A stretch of 9,134 nt of DNA. Source: Candidatus Brocadiales bacterium. Lineage in GTDB: Bacteria > Planctomycetota > Brocadiia > Brocadiales > Bathyanammoxibiaceae. Under the pieces are notes generated by a model. It worked only from the letters and a program-made list of their open reading frames with translations, did no database searches and was not told the DNA's origin. A program made the position numbers and the translations under genes. Shown here piece after piece: positions 1 to 7,024 of this stretch. The DNA lies in contig JAUQZZ010000078.1 in the NCBI GenBank assembly GCA_030586765.1, positions 1-9,134 of the forward strand, read 5' to 3'. Every line of letters starts with the position of its first letter. Position 1 is the stretch's first letter.

Positions 1-53
1 TTTTAGGGCATGAAAACAGGGGTATACAAGGGTTATAATTACAGGACCGTAAG
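1..53. other. AT-rich flank with no supportable gene
   Basis: This short stretch lies downstream of the operon. No start codon on the minus strand opens a frame of useful length here: the ATG at 11-9 is followed at once by CCC and a stop. On the plus strand all three frames close within the first 40 bases. A TATAAT string at 34-39 has no good -35 partner. Confidence 0.5.
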
Positions 54-81
54 GTAGGGGCACGTTGCAACGTGCCCCTAC
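54..81. repeat. Perfect 28-bp palindrome at the operon end
   Basis: Half-site GTAGGGGCACGTTG is followed directly by its exact reverse complement, with no spacer. The flanking bases (53 and 82) do not pair. The ALDH stop codon (TAG, 80-78) lies within the left-going arm. Palindromes of the form GTAGGGGC...GCCCCTAC are, from general knowledge, a common kind of dispersed extragenic repeat in bacterial genomes, so this is probably one copy. Transcribed RNA could fold into a strong stem and act as a 3'-end stabiliser or weak terminator. Neither side has a T-run, so a classical intrinsic terminator is not supported. Confidence 0.75.
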
Positions 82-1538
82 AAGGATTCCCTGAGGTTTA
101 ATACCAGGAGCCTGGGTTCTGTCATCTCTTCTATAGCGTACTTTATCCCCTCCCGATTCATACCAGAATCCTTTACCCCACCGTAAGGCATATGGTCGGC
201 CCTGAAGGTGGGTACATCGTTTATAATTACGCTCCCCACCTCAAGGGTACGGTAGGCAAGAAATACCTTATTTATATCCTGGGTGAAGACGCTGGTCTGT
301 AGGCCGTATCTGGAGCGGTTTATCTCTTCCAGGGCCTTCTCAAAGGAGGAGAACCTGCTTACCGTGACCAGGGGTCCGAAGGCCTCCTCACAATTCACCC
401 GCATCTCAGGGCTTGTGTCCACAAGGATAGTGGGTTCTAGAAAATTTCCTTGCAGTCTTCCCCCCACCAGGGCCTTTGCTCCCTGAGAGACCGCCTCTTT
501 TATCCAGGCCTCTAGTCTCTTACCTGCCTCGGGAGCGATGAGGGGGCCTATCCTTGTATCTTCCTCCAGGGGATTACCCATCTTGAGCCCCTTCACATGG
601 GCAGTTAGCATGGAGAGAAAGGGCTCATAGACCTCCTCATGGACATAGATTCGCTGGAGGGATATACAACTCTGTCCACTGTATACATATCCCCCATAAG
701 TGCAGCGCCTGGCCGCATATTCTATATCAGAATCCTTATCAATTATTGTCCCTGCATTACCCCCCATCTCTAGAGTCACCTTCTTTTTTCCTGCTATACC
801 CTTTAGATGCCATCCAACGGAGGTGCTTCCTGTAAAGGTGAGCATCTTGAGTCTGTCGTCTTTTACCATCTTTTCAGCCAGGTTGGAGGAGCAGGGCAGG
901 ATGCTTAAGGCACCCTCTGGTAGGCCAGAGGCAGTTACTATCTCTGCCAGGAGGAGGGCCGTCAGGGGTGCGGCTGAGGCAGGTTTTATTATAATGGTAT
1001 TACCTGCGGCCAGGGCTGGGGCGAGCTTATGGCAGACAAGGTTTAATGGGAAGTTAAAAGGGGTGATACCCAGGATGGGGCCTATGGGGAAGCGCCTGGT
1101 TATGGCCAGCCTGCCCTTCGCACCTTCAACGAGGTCCAGGGGTATAATCTCCCCACCTATCCTGCGCGTCTCTTCAGAGGCCAATCTAAAGACCTCTATA
1201 GCCCTTTCTACCTCTACCCGTGAGTCACTAATGGGCTTACCCACCTCCAGGGTTATAATCCTGGCCAACTCCTCTTTTCGCTGTATAATTCCTCTCTGGA
1301 TTGTGGAGAGGAACTCAGACCTCTTGTATGTGTGCAGTGAGCACGTTGCCTCCAGGGCCTTCACAGATGCCTTTACGGCATCTTCTATGTCCTCCTCAGA
1401 GGGCCTATAGGTTGTACCTACTATCTCTCCATTATAAGGATTCCTTATCTCCAGGGTCTCCTGGGAATCTCTCCACTGTCCCCCTACCAAGAACTTGTGG
1501 GGCTCTCTTTTGGTCTTTTTTATGGTGGAACTAGCCAT
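78..1538 (-). CDS. NAD(P)-dependent aldehyde dehydrogenase (lactaldehyde/GAPN-like)
   Basis: A 486-residue ALDH-superfamily enzyme oxidising an aldehyde to its acid. From the chosen start, ITPFNFPLN carries Asn162, IIIKPAS carries Lys185, FTGST is the Rossmann turn, LEMGGN carries Glu257, and SGQSCISLQR carries the nucleophile Cys291. EEAFGP carries Glu385, and PYGGVKDSG is near the C-terminus. The CIS-x-QRIYVHEE context resembles lactaldehyde dehydrogenase and non-phosphorylating glyceraldehyde-3-phosphate dehydrogenase-type members. The frame is open upstream to an ATG at 1622, giving 514 residues. That would add 28 low-complexity residues over the debranching gene. The ATG at 1538 has AAGGA 7 nt upstream and gives the usual length, so it is preferred. 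The TAG stop falls inside a 28-bp palindrome. In context it may oxidise the glyceraldehyde or glycolaldehyde released by the aldolase; the substrate is inferred. Confidence 0.92.
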   Translation of the reverse strand: MASSTIKKTKREPHKFLVGGQWRDSQETLEIRNPYNGEIVGTTYRPSEEDIEDAVKASVKALEATCSLHTYKRSEFLSTIQRGIIQRKEELARIITLEVGKPISDSRVEVERAIEVFRLASEETRRIGGEIIPLDLVEGAKGRLAITRRFPIGPILGITPFNFPLNLVCHKLAPALAAGNTIIIKPASAAPLTALLLAEIVTASGLPEGALSILPCSSNLAEKMVKDDRLKMLTFTGSTSVGWHLKGIAGKKKVTLEMGGNAGTIIDKDSDIEYAARRCTYGGYVYSGQSCISLQRIYVHEEVYEPFLSMLTAHVKGLKMGNPLEEDTRIGPLIAPEAGKRLEAWIKEAVSQGAKALVGGRLQGNFLEPTILVDTSPEMRVNCEEAFGPLVTVSRFSSFEKALEEINRSRYGLQTSVFTQDINKVFLAYRTLEVGSVIINDVPTFRADHMPYGGVKDSGMNREGIKYAIEEMTEPRLLVLNLRESL

Positions 1539-3571
1539 CTCTTTTTCCTTGGTGCTATGTCCAGGATGTCTTCGACGTAGGCCCTGAGGATCTCTGCCAC
1601 GCTCCATGCCTGGGCAATGCATCCCCTGGGGGCGTAGGGTGTGTTTCCATCAAAGATCTCGGAGATAAACCCTAGACCAGCCTCCTTTGTATGGATAGCC
1701 AGGTGTTTTAGAAGGTATCTGAGTTCTTCAGTAAGCTCGGCCTGGCTCTCACTTTTGTAGCCCCAGCTAGCGAAGAACCCCTTTGGGGAGGCCTCACCAT
1801 ATACCCTCACGTAAGCAGTGATAAATGGCCCCATAAGCCAGGGCCAGACTGTGCCCTGGTGGTAGGCAGAGTCCCTTGATGCTGGACCACCTGTATAATG
1901 CCCCTTATAGCCTTCTTCTCTGGGAGAAAGTGTTTTAAGGCCATAAGGGGTAAGGAGGTGGGCCCACACCTTTACGACCACTGCAGACTGCCTTTCTCTA
2001 GAAAGGGGCGAGTAGGGCAAACTTACCGCTAGGACCTGGTTTGGGCGTATGGCATCCTCTTTAAAATTTTCGGTAACATAATCATACAGATATTTTTCAT
2101 CCACCTTCCAGAATAGCGTGTTGAATGACTCTCGGACCTTGTTGGCCTGCTGTAGGTAGGAGTCGGCCTCCTGTTTTAGGCCAAGGGCCTTGGCCAGGGC
2201 CTCCATTATTCTCAAGGCATTGTACCACAAGGCATTTACTTCTACTATCTTTCCGTATCTGGGGGTTACCGCCTTGCCTCCCACCTGTGCATCCATCCAG
2301 GTGAGTTGCAGGTTAGGCCCACCCGCTACTATGAGTCCATCGATGTCTACATGGATATTGTTTGCCGTGCCCTTCGTGTATTGTTCTATTATCTCTTTTA
2401 GCGAGTCAAAGAGGTATCTCCTGATAGTCTTCAGGTCATCAGTATATTCCAGGTACTTGTATGTGGCGTAGATATACCATAAAGAGGTGTCTGCAGAGGT
2501 ATAGAAAGGGGTTCCATCGTATTCAGAGAAATAGTTGGGCAGAAGCCCTTTATTTAAATAGCGTGCGTAGGAGAGGAGGATGTCTCTGGCATCCTGGTAC
2601 CTGCCTGTTACAAGGGTTAGACCTGGTAGGGCAATCATAGTATCCCTTCCCCACGGGCCAAACCAGGGGTAACCCGCAATAATATCTTTCATACCTTCTG
2701 ACTTTGAAACTACGAAGGAATCCGAGGCAACAACAAGGCCCTGGGAGAACTCGTCCAGAGGCCCCCATCTGCATCTCTTCTTCAGGTCTTGTCTCCTTAT
2801 TAGTTCTCTTTTCATTAAGGCCTCCGCCTTAGGGAGGTTCTTTGAGGTGGAGGCCACCAGATAGCAGGGGCTGTTTTTTGTAAGGGTAAAGTGCAGTTCA
2901 CAGGGGCTAAAGAGGTCTTCTTGAAAAGGGAGACCCCTGGAGGCCTCCTCTGGATATTCTAGACTTCTATACCAAAAGAATTCCCCTTCTCTTTTCTCTG
3001 CATTGTGATAGATGTACATCTTTGGTAGGTCAGGATAGGGCTCAAACTCCATTACACCCTCTTTGTATGGGTATTCTTTATTTATGTTGTCACTCTCTTT
3101 TGTGAGGGAGTGATGGTCACGGAAGGCCAACATGGGCCTGATTCTTATCCTTGTACCACCAGTCCCTGGCGATATTAGGCGATAAAGGATGGCAGTGGTA
3201 TTATCCCCATAGACCATAAAGACCAGCTTTTCTATTGAAAGGTCCTCTATCTGATAGATAAAGATAGGAAAGGGGTCTAACCTGAAGCCTGATAGATATT
3301 TGTAGCCCTGGGGGTGATAGGCACCGGGATATACATTTGTGGAAAGGGGATACTCTTTGCCCTTGTATGACAGCCATTCCTCTACCTTTGACAGCAAGAC
3401 AACCCTTCCCATGGGGGGTCTAGTGGCTGCCACCAGCAGGCCGTGGTACCTTCTGGTATTGGTGCCCAGGATGGTAGAGTAGGCATAGCCTCCTAGGCCA
3501 TTGGTCTCCAGCCATTCCTTCTGCAAGACCAGGCAGGGGTTCTGGCAGAGCTCAGAGTCAAAGGTTATCAT
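1520..3571 (-). CDS. Glycogen debranching enzyme, amylo-alpha-1,6-glucosidase (GH133)
   Basis: A 683-residue prokaryotic debranching enzyme that hydrolyses alpha-1,6-linked glucosyl branches of glycogen-like glucans. The N-terminal GDE_N-type domain (about 1-270) opens with EWLETNGLGGYA (19-30) and LGTNTRRYHGLL (35-46). The C-terminal (alpha/alpha)6 catalytic domain (about 275-665) has YPWFGPWGRD (301-310), TWMDAQVGGKAVTPR (424-438), DSAYHQGTVWPW (567-578) and SEIFDG (637-642). Asp427 and Glu638 are the likely catalytic acids by analogy with the family. There is no GH13 transferase domain, as usual for the archaeal/bacterial type, and no signal peptide. The ATG lies 19 nt after the aldolase stop, with no purine-rich Shine-Dalgarno before it, so it may depend on coupling or weak initiation. 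Its 3' end overlaps the ALDH start by 19 nt. A glycogen enzyme inside a sugar-acid cluster suggests that stored glucan feeds the pathway (inference). Confidence 0.92.
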   Translation of the reverse strand: MITFDSELCQNPCLVLQKEWLETNGLGGYAYSTILGTNTRRYHGLLVAATRPPMGRVVLLSKVEEWLSYKGKEYPLSTNVYPGAYHPQGYKYLSGFRLDPFPIFIYQIEDLSIEKLVFMVYGDNTTAILYRLISPGTGGTRIRIRPMLAFRDHHSLTKESDNINKEYPYKEGVMEFEPYPDLPKMYIYHNAEKREGEFFWYRSLEYPEEASRGLPFQEDLFSPCELHFTLTKNSPCYLVASTSKNLPKAEALMKRELIRRQDLKKRCRWGPLDEFSQGLVVASDSFVVSKSEGMKDIIAGYPWFGPWGRDTMIALPGLTLVTGRYQDARDILLSYARYLNKGLLPNYFSEYDGTPFYTSADTSLWYIYATYKYLEYTDDLKTIRRYLFDSLKEIIEQYTKGTANNIHVDIDGLIVAGGPNLQLTWMDAQVGGKAVTPRYGKIVEVNALWYNALRIMEALAKALGLKQEADSYLQQANKVRESFNTLFWKVDEKYLYDYVTENFKEDAIRPNQVLAVSLPYSPLSRERQSAVVVKVWAHLLTPYGLKTLSPREEGYKGHYTGGPASRDSAYHQGTVWPWLMGPFITAYVRVYGEASPKGFFASWGYKSESQAELTEELRYLLKHLAIHTKEAGLGFISEIFDGNTPYAPRGCIAQAWSVAEILRAYVEDILDIAPRKKRWLVPP

Positions 3572-3590
3572 ATGGGTTAAGGCATAGGGC

Positions 3591-4235
3591 TTATGCTAGT
3601 CTTGTTTGATATGCCTCCAATTTTTCTATGTACTTCTTTGCCAACCTGGTGATTTTGCTCCAATCTCCTTGGTTTACTGCCCTTTTATCTATCAGGGTGT
3701 CAGAGAGGCACACAGCGGCGGCACCTGCCTCAAGGAACTGGATGAAGTTTTCCAGGTCGACCCCTACGGAAGGCATAAGCTCTATGTAGGGGAGCGGTTC
3801 TTTCAGGGCCTTGATGTACTGGTACCCTCCCAGAGAAGCGGCAGGAAAGACCTTAACCAAGTCAGAGCCTTCCCGCCAGGCCCTTAGCACCTCGGTAGGG
3901 GTTAGGGCACCAGTGGATACAAAGGTGCGGGCCTCTTTACAGGTCTTTATTACCTCTGTCTCTATAGTGGGAGAGACAATAAACTTGGCCCCTGCACTGA
4001 TAGCGGCCTTTGCCTTCTCAGCATCTGTGACCGTTCCAGCCCCCACAACAGGTCCTTCCTCCCTGGCCAGCTCCTTAATCACCTCCAAGGCCTTGGGGAC
4101 AGTCAGGGTAATCTCAATGATTCGCATCCCTCCCTGGAGACAAGCCCTTGCAGCCTTCAGTGCAGACTCTGGGGTATCAGTCCTTATTACAGCAAATATC
4201 CTGTGTCTCTTTATTAATTCCCACAGATTCTCCAC
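3591..4235 (-). CDS. KDPG/KHG aldolase family protein (Eda-like), altered phosphate loops
   Basis: A class I aldolase of the 2-keto-3-deoxy-6-phosphogluconate family that should cleave a 2-keto-3-deoxy acid to pyruvate and an aldehyde. From the GTG start it has 214 residues. AVIRTD carries Arg18, EITLTVP the catalytic Glu41, GAGTVT the substrate loop, and DLVKVFPA the Schiff-base Lys128. It resembles Thermotoga-type Eda (EITFTVP) more than the E. coli form. Three usually conserved stretches deviate. The PTGGV loop is PSVGV (155-159), V-G-V-G-S is V-C-L-S-D (175-179), and PG-x-x-TPTE is TGALTPTE (108-115). The first two are phosphate-binding loops in known KDPG aldolases, so a non-phosphorylated substrate is plausible. 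An alternative TTG start at 4244 (217 residues) would overlap the cyclase stop by 4 nt. The preferred GTG has GGAGG at suitable spacing. Confidence 0.88.
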   Translation of the reverse strand: MENLWELIKRHRIFAVIRTDTPESALKAARACLQGGMRIIEITLTVPKALEVIKELAREEGPVVGAGTVTDAEKAKAAISAGAKFIVSPTIETEVIKTCKEARTFVSTGALTPTEVLRAWREGSDLVKVFPAASLGGYQYIKALKEPLPYIELMPSVGVDLENFIQFLEAGAAAVCLSDTLIDKRAVNQGDWSKITRLAKKYIEKLEAYQTRLA

Positions 4236-4240
4236 GGCTC

Positions 4241-4873
4241 TCAACCCTCCAGTGTCCTTAGAAAGACCCTTGCAGGGGCACCATCCCCTCCTTTTATCTT
4301 TAAAGGTGCTACTATTAATTCATAGTCCCCAGGCTCCACGTTTCTTAGGTCAAGACCCTCAACGATTATTACACCCCTGCCAAGGAAGATATGATGAACC
4401 TCTGCCTTCGGGGCATTATGCTTTTCTACTGAGAGGTAGTCCAAGCCTACAAGCCTTATGCCCCTCTCCACCAGAAATTGAGCAGCCTCTTTTGTAATAT
4501 AAGCGTAGTCCTCTTTAAAGGTGGGAAGGTTCCAGTATTGGGAGTTGACGGTCTTAAAGATGACCCTTTCTACCCCAGCGAGGTCTAACCTTTCCACATC
4601 ATCTAGAGTAATCCTCTTTGTTTCGCATACAGAGAAGAGACGCACCCTTCCTATGAGCACCTCTAAGGGGATTTTATCCACGGTTATACCTTTTTCTACG
4701 AAGTGATGAGGGGCGTCCACATGGGTGCCAGTGTGAGAGCCTAGCCTCAGCTCACTGAGATTACAGGGTTCCCCCTTTTTTAGTTCAAGCCTTCTCTGGA
4801 TGTAGACCTTTTGGTCTCCTGGCCAAGTAGGCAGGTTGCTAGATATAGTTAGAGAGATATCGTAGACCTTCAT
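4241..4873 (-). CDS. Cyclase-family (kynurenine formamidase-like) metal-dependent hydrolase
   Basis: A 210-residue protein of the 'putative cyclase' family (PF04199), which includes KynB arylformamidase and isatin hydrolase. The signature metal motif is intact: His47, His51, Asp53 and His57 in GSHTGTHVDAPHHF. The second-half residues are also present, with His160/His161 in EVHHIFLG and Glu172 in IIVEGLDL. Length is typical. It starts 4 nt after the dehydratase stop with only a distant GGGAAG, so it probably relies on translational coupling. Nothing in the window suggests tryptophan degradation, so a kynurenine pathway role is unlikely. Sitting between a sugar-acid dehydratase and an Eda-type aldolase, it may hydrolyse a cyclic ester or amide such as an aldonolactone; that is inference from context only. 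The family call is firm, the substrate unknown. Confidence 0.83.
   Translation of the reverse strand: MKVYDISLTISSNLPTWPGDQKVYIQRRLELKKGEPCNLSELRLGSHTGTHVDAPHHFVEKGITVDKIPLEVLIGRVRLFSVCETKRITLDDVERLDLAGVERVIFKTVNSQYWNLPTFKEDYAYITKEAAQFLVERGIRLVGLDYLSVEKHNAPKAEVHHIFLGRGVIIVEGLDLRNVEPGDYELIVAPLKIKGGDGAPARVFLRTLEG
4245..4250 (-). promoter_or_regulatory. Ribosome binding site that decides the aldolase start
   Basis: GGAGGG lies in the last codons of the cyclase gene. It touches the TTG at 4244, leaving no usable spacer, but is 9 nt from the in-frame GTG at 4235-4233. A weaker AAGGA (4259-4255) is 10 nt from the TTG. The stronger site favours GTG. Confidence 0.55.
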
Positions 4874-4877
4874 GAGT

Positions 4878-6956
4878 CTAAAGCCATTCTTCCCGAAAGC
4901 CCAATTCCTGTGGGATAACCCCTTCTCTGGAGGAAGACAGGCCTTCCAAAAAGATTCTTACAGGTGGAGGAAGGATATCCCTGCTTCGGACAATCTGGTT
5001 CATGCGTTTTTTTATTATGGGCCTTTTTAGTACCTCTTCCCTGGATAGGGCGGGTATTTTATCCCCTTGGTGTAATTTCTTCTTGTCCAGGAGGTTTATC
5101 CTCCCCCTCTCCAGGTCTATAAAGACCAAGTCCCCTGTGATGATAGCAGCTATGCCTCCACCAAGAAGAGCCTCGGGGCTGCAATGGCCCAGACAGGGGC
5201 CATAGGTAGCGCCAGAGAAACGACCATCGGTGAGGAGGGCAGCTATGCCTCTTAGCACAGGGTCCCTGTTCAGGTATTCTGAGGGATAAAACATCTCAGG
5301 CATACCCCGGGCCCTAGGCCCCTCCCCGGCGATTACTATCAATAGTCTCAGGACGTCTTCTTTTATCAGCCTTTGAAAGAGTTGCTCCTTTGTTAGGTCC
5401 TTTATGTCTTTTTTCTCTCCCCTTCTCGTGTTTATACAACTCACCGCCACAAGGTCTCTCTTGCTAGCAGTCCTTTTCAGTCTATTTAGTACATCTATGC
5501 CCCTGAAGAGTTCTTTCCGCGCCTCCTCTTCTCCCAGGTAGAAGACAGAAAGATACACCCTTTTATCGAAGTTAGCCAGGGCCTCTTCTTTTATTCCAGT
5601 TGCCTTTAACACTGCGCTTTCGCAGAGATTTCCCTTAAGCTCCAGGATGCCGCTAGAGGCCCTTAGGGGCCTAGAATGGATAATCTTGTTATCGGCCTCC
5701 TTTGCCTGGGCAATGCGCATCCTCCAGGGGCCGTCCACAGTGGTGGCATCTTCTATAAGGCCGTAGCAGTGCAGGACTTTTACTAATGTGTCTACCCCCG
5801 TGACCCTTCTCCTTTGACAGTCTCTGGCCAGGGTAAAGATGCTCTTGTTTTGTTCGGGTGCTACCTCAAGGAGGAAGGGTGTTACCCTGCTAAGCTTTGC
5901 TAGATAGGAGGGTCTTATTCTTATCTCTAGAGGGGAGGCAATGAAGGGGAAATGCAAGACCCAGTTAGTGGAACCTCCTATAGCGCTCCATACAATGATG
6001 GCATTCCTGAGGTTGGCCCTTACCAGGGAGGCTACGCCAAAGCGCTCCTCCTGAGAGTTCATGCCCTGGAGGAGGTTATCCACTGCCTTTTTCACCTGGG
6101 CACGGCCAGCTGGGTGGGGAAGGAAATCATTTCCCTTAGATACCAGACCCAGGGCGGCCAGTACAAATTTGTTCGTGTTGCCTGTGCCTAAGAAGGCACA
6201 GGTACCGCCCTTGGTGCACACATCCATCGCCAACTGGCTTTCTATGAGGTCTCGTTTCCTTTCGGAAATTAACCCTCTATGCCATTGGTTATCTATGAAC
6301 TTCTTAAACATTGTATAGGTGTTGCACTTGAGTTTCATTTTGAGAAGCTCGTCCATCTCTTGTTTCTGGGCCATGTCGAGGAAGGGACGCAGCCCCAGAA
6401 ATTCTCTCTTTATATCCTGAGATATGGCATATTCAGGCATGACGTTACAGGGGATGAAGACGGCGCAAAGGGGTTTCTGGCCCAATTTCCTTCGGGTGAG
6501 GTCTATCTGGATAAGGGCTGCCAAATCACCCACGGGTTGTTTGTCGCAGCCTGCCAAGACCAGGGCCCCGTGGTAGCCATGGGCAAAGAACTGTGAGATA
6601 AGACCCAGGCAGTGGATGTTTCTGGAGATGAGGGAGAAGAACATCCCCCAGTGCCCTTGAGCTATCCCGTCACAGACCCCGGGTCGTATCATCACGAAGG
6701 GGATTGTCCCTTTCTGCCAGAGGTATCTGACTGCCTCCTGGGAGATGGTTTCATCGTAGAGGTGTGCTGGATGATCCCTGGAGCCACAAAGGATTGCCAC
6801 TCTTGGACAACCCCCCATAAACCTAGAGATTATCCCCTCTCTTGTGTGTTTTATTCCTGCAGAGGTAAGGGTGTTTTCAATTACGGGTAGAAGAAGGGTT
6901 ATAGGTTCTGGCTGTGAGATGATGGGGTCGCCAAGGGTCTCGTTGTGCATCTTCAT
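4878..6956 (-). CDS. IlvD/Edd-family dehydratase, YjhG/YagF-like (sugar-acid dehydratase)
   Basis: A 692-residue Fe-S dehydratase that should remove water from a 2,3-dihydroxy (aldonic) acid to give a 2-keto-3-deoxy acid. The three family cluster cysteines are present: Cys95 in RPGVCDG, Cys137 in LAGCDKQP and Cys253 in GGTCAFLGTGNTN. Lys139 next to Asp138 is the usual metal-site lysine. IGGSTN (326-331), GPRARGMPEM (546-555) and TDGRFSG (576-582, with the catalytic serine at 581) are further family motifs. GGTCAFLGT, the overall arm spacing and the C-terminal tail resemble E. coli YjhG/YagF (D-xylonate dehydratases) more than IlvD or 6-phosphogluconate dehydratase. It is longer than YjhG (about 655 residues), with extra sequence near 180-215 and 485-532. 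The ATG at 6956 is the first start after the porB stop and has GGAAG 7 nt upstream. Substrate is not determined; 6-phosphogluconate remains possible. Confidence 0.85.
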   Translation of the reverse strand: MKMHNETLGDPIISQPEPITLLLPVIENTLTSAGIKHTREGIISRFMGGCPRVAILCGSRDHPAHLYDETISQEAVRYLWQKGTIPFVMIRPGVCDGIAQGHWGMFFSLISRNIHCLGLISQFFAHGYHGALVLAGCDKQPVGDLAALIQIDLTRRKLGQKPLCAVFIPCNVMPEYAISQDIKREFLGLRPFLDMAQKQEMDELLKMKLKCNTYTMFKKFIDNQWHRGLISERKRDLIESQLAMDVCTKGGTCAFLGTGNTNKFVLAALGLVSKGNDFLPHPAGRAQVKKAVDNLLQGMNSQEERFGVASLVRANLRNAIIVWSAIGGSTNWVLHFPFIASPLEIRIRPSYLAKLSRVTPFLLEVAPEQNKSIFTLARDCQRRRVTGVDTLVKVLHCYGLIEDATTVDGPWRMRIAQAKEADNKIIHSRPLRASSGILELKGNLCESAVLKATGIKEEALANFDKRVYLSVFYLGEEEARKELFRGIDVLNRLKRTASKRDLVAVSCINTRRGEKKDIKDLTKEQLFQRLIKEDVLRLLIVIAGEGPRARGMPEMFYPSEYLNRDPVLRGIAALLTDGRFSGATYGPCLGHCSPEALLGGGIAAIITGDLVFIDLERGRINLLDKKKLHQGDKIPALSREEVLKRPIIKKRMNQIVRSRDILPPPVRIFLEGLSSSREGVIPQELGFREEWL

Positions 6957-6976
6957 GGGGAGGCTTCCAGGGGTTT

Positions 6977-7003
6977 CACAAAGAGGGCTTTTGGCCTTCT
7001 GTG
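6977..7003 (-). other. Imperfect hairpin in the porB-dehydratase gap
   Basis: The 68-nt gap (6957-7024) is the only real spacer in the operon. Within it CACA and TGTG arms enclose a further paired stretch (AGAAGG against CCTCTTT, with one bulge and a G-T pair) closed by an A-rich loop. On the minus strand it is followed by GAAACCCC, not a T-run, so it is not a standard intrinsic terminator. It could be an RNA processing or 3'-end-protecting stem separating the por messages from the sugar-acid genes. No convincing -35/-10 pair was found in the gap. The stem is modest and could be chance. Confidence 0.3.
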
Positions 7004-7024
7004 TGGATAAAAGAGCTTCCCTTA

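Noticed and set aside
3..38. Possible 3' tail of a convergent plus-strand gene entering from the left
   Set aside because: One frame is open for 11 codons before TAA, which is too short to distinguish from chance.
34..39. Perfect TATAAT on the plus strand as a promoter
   Set aside because: The region at the right distance upstream (TGAAAA) matches the -35 consensus poorly, and no plus-strand gene follows it.
54..81. Palindrome as an intrinsic (Rho-independent) terminator
   Set aside because: The stem is strong but lacks a loop in the DNA sense and has no T-run on either strand; a dispersed repeat or 3'-stabilising stem fits better.
700..1410. 236-codon open frame on the plus strand
   Set aside because: Lies wholly antisense to the ALDH gene, whose motifs are continuous; the translated product resembles no family and has no ribosome binding site context.
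3811..4497. 228-codon open frame on the plus strand
   Set aside because: Antisense to the aldolase and cyclase genes, both of which have intact active-site motifs; a shadow of minus-strand codon usage.
4241..4873. Assignment of the cyclase-family gene as kynB
   Set aside because: The family motif matches, but no other tryptophan or kynurenine gene is nearby and the neighbours are sugar-acid enzymes, so the symbol is not justified.
4878..6956. Assignment of the dehydratase as ilvD
   Set aside because: The GGTCAFLGT motif, longer length and C-terminal tail fit YjhG/YagF-like proteins better, and no branched-chain amino acid synthesis genes are present.
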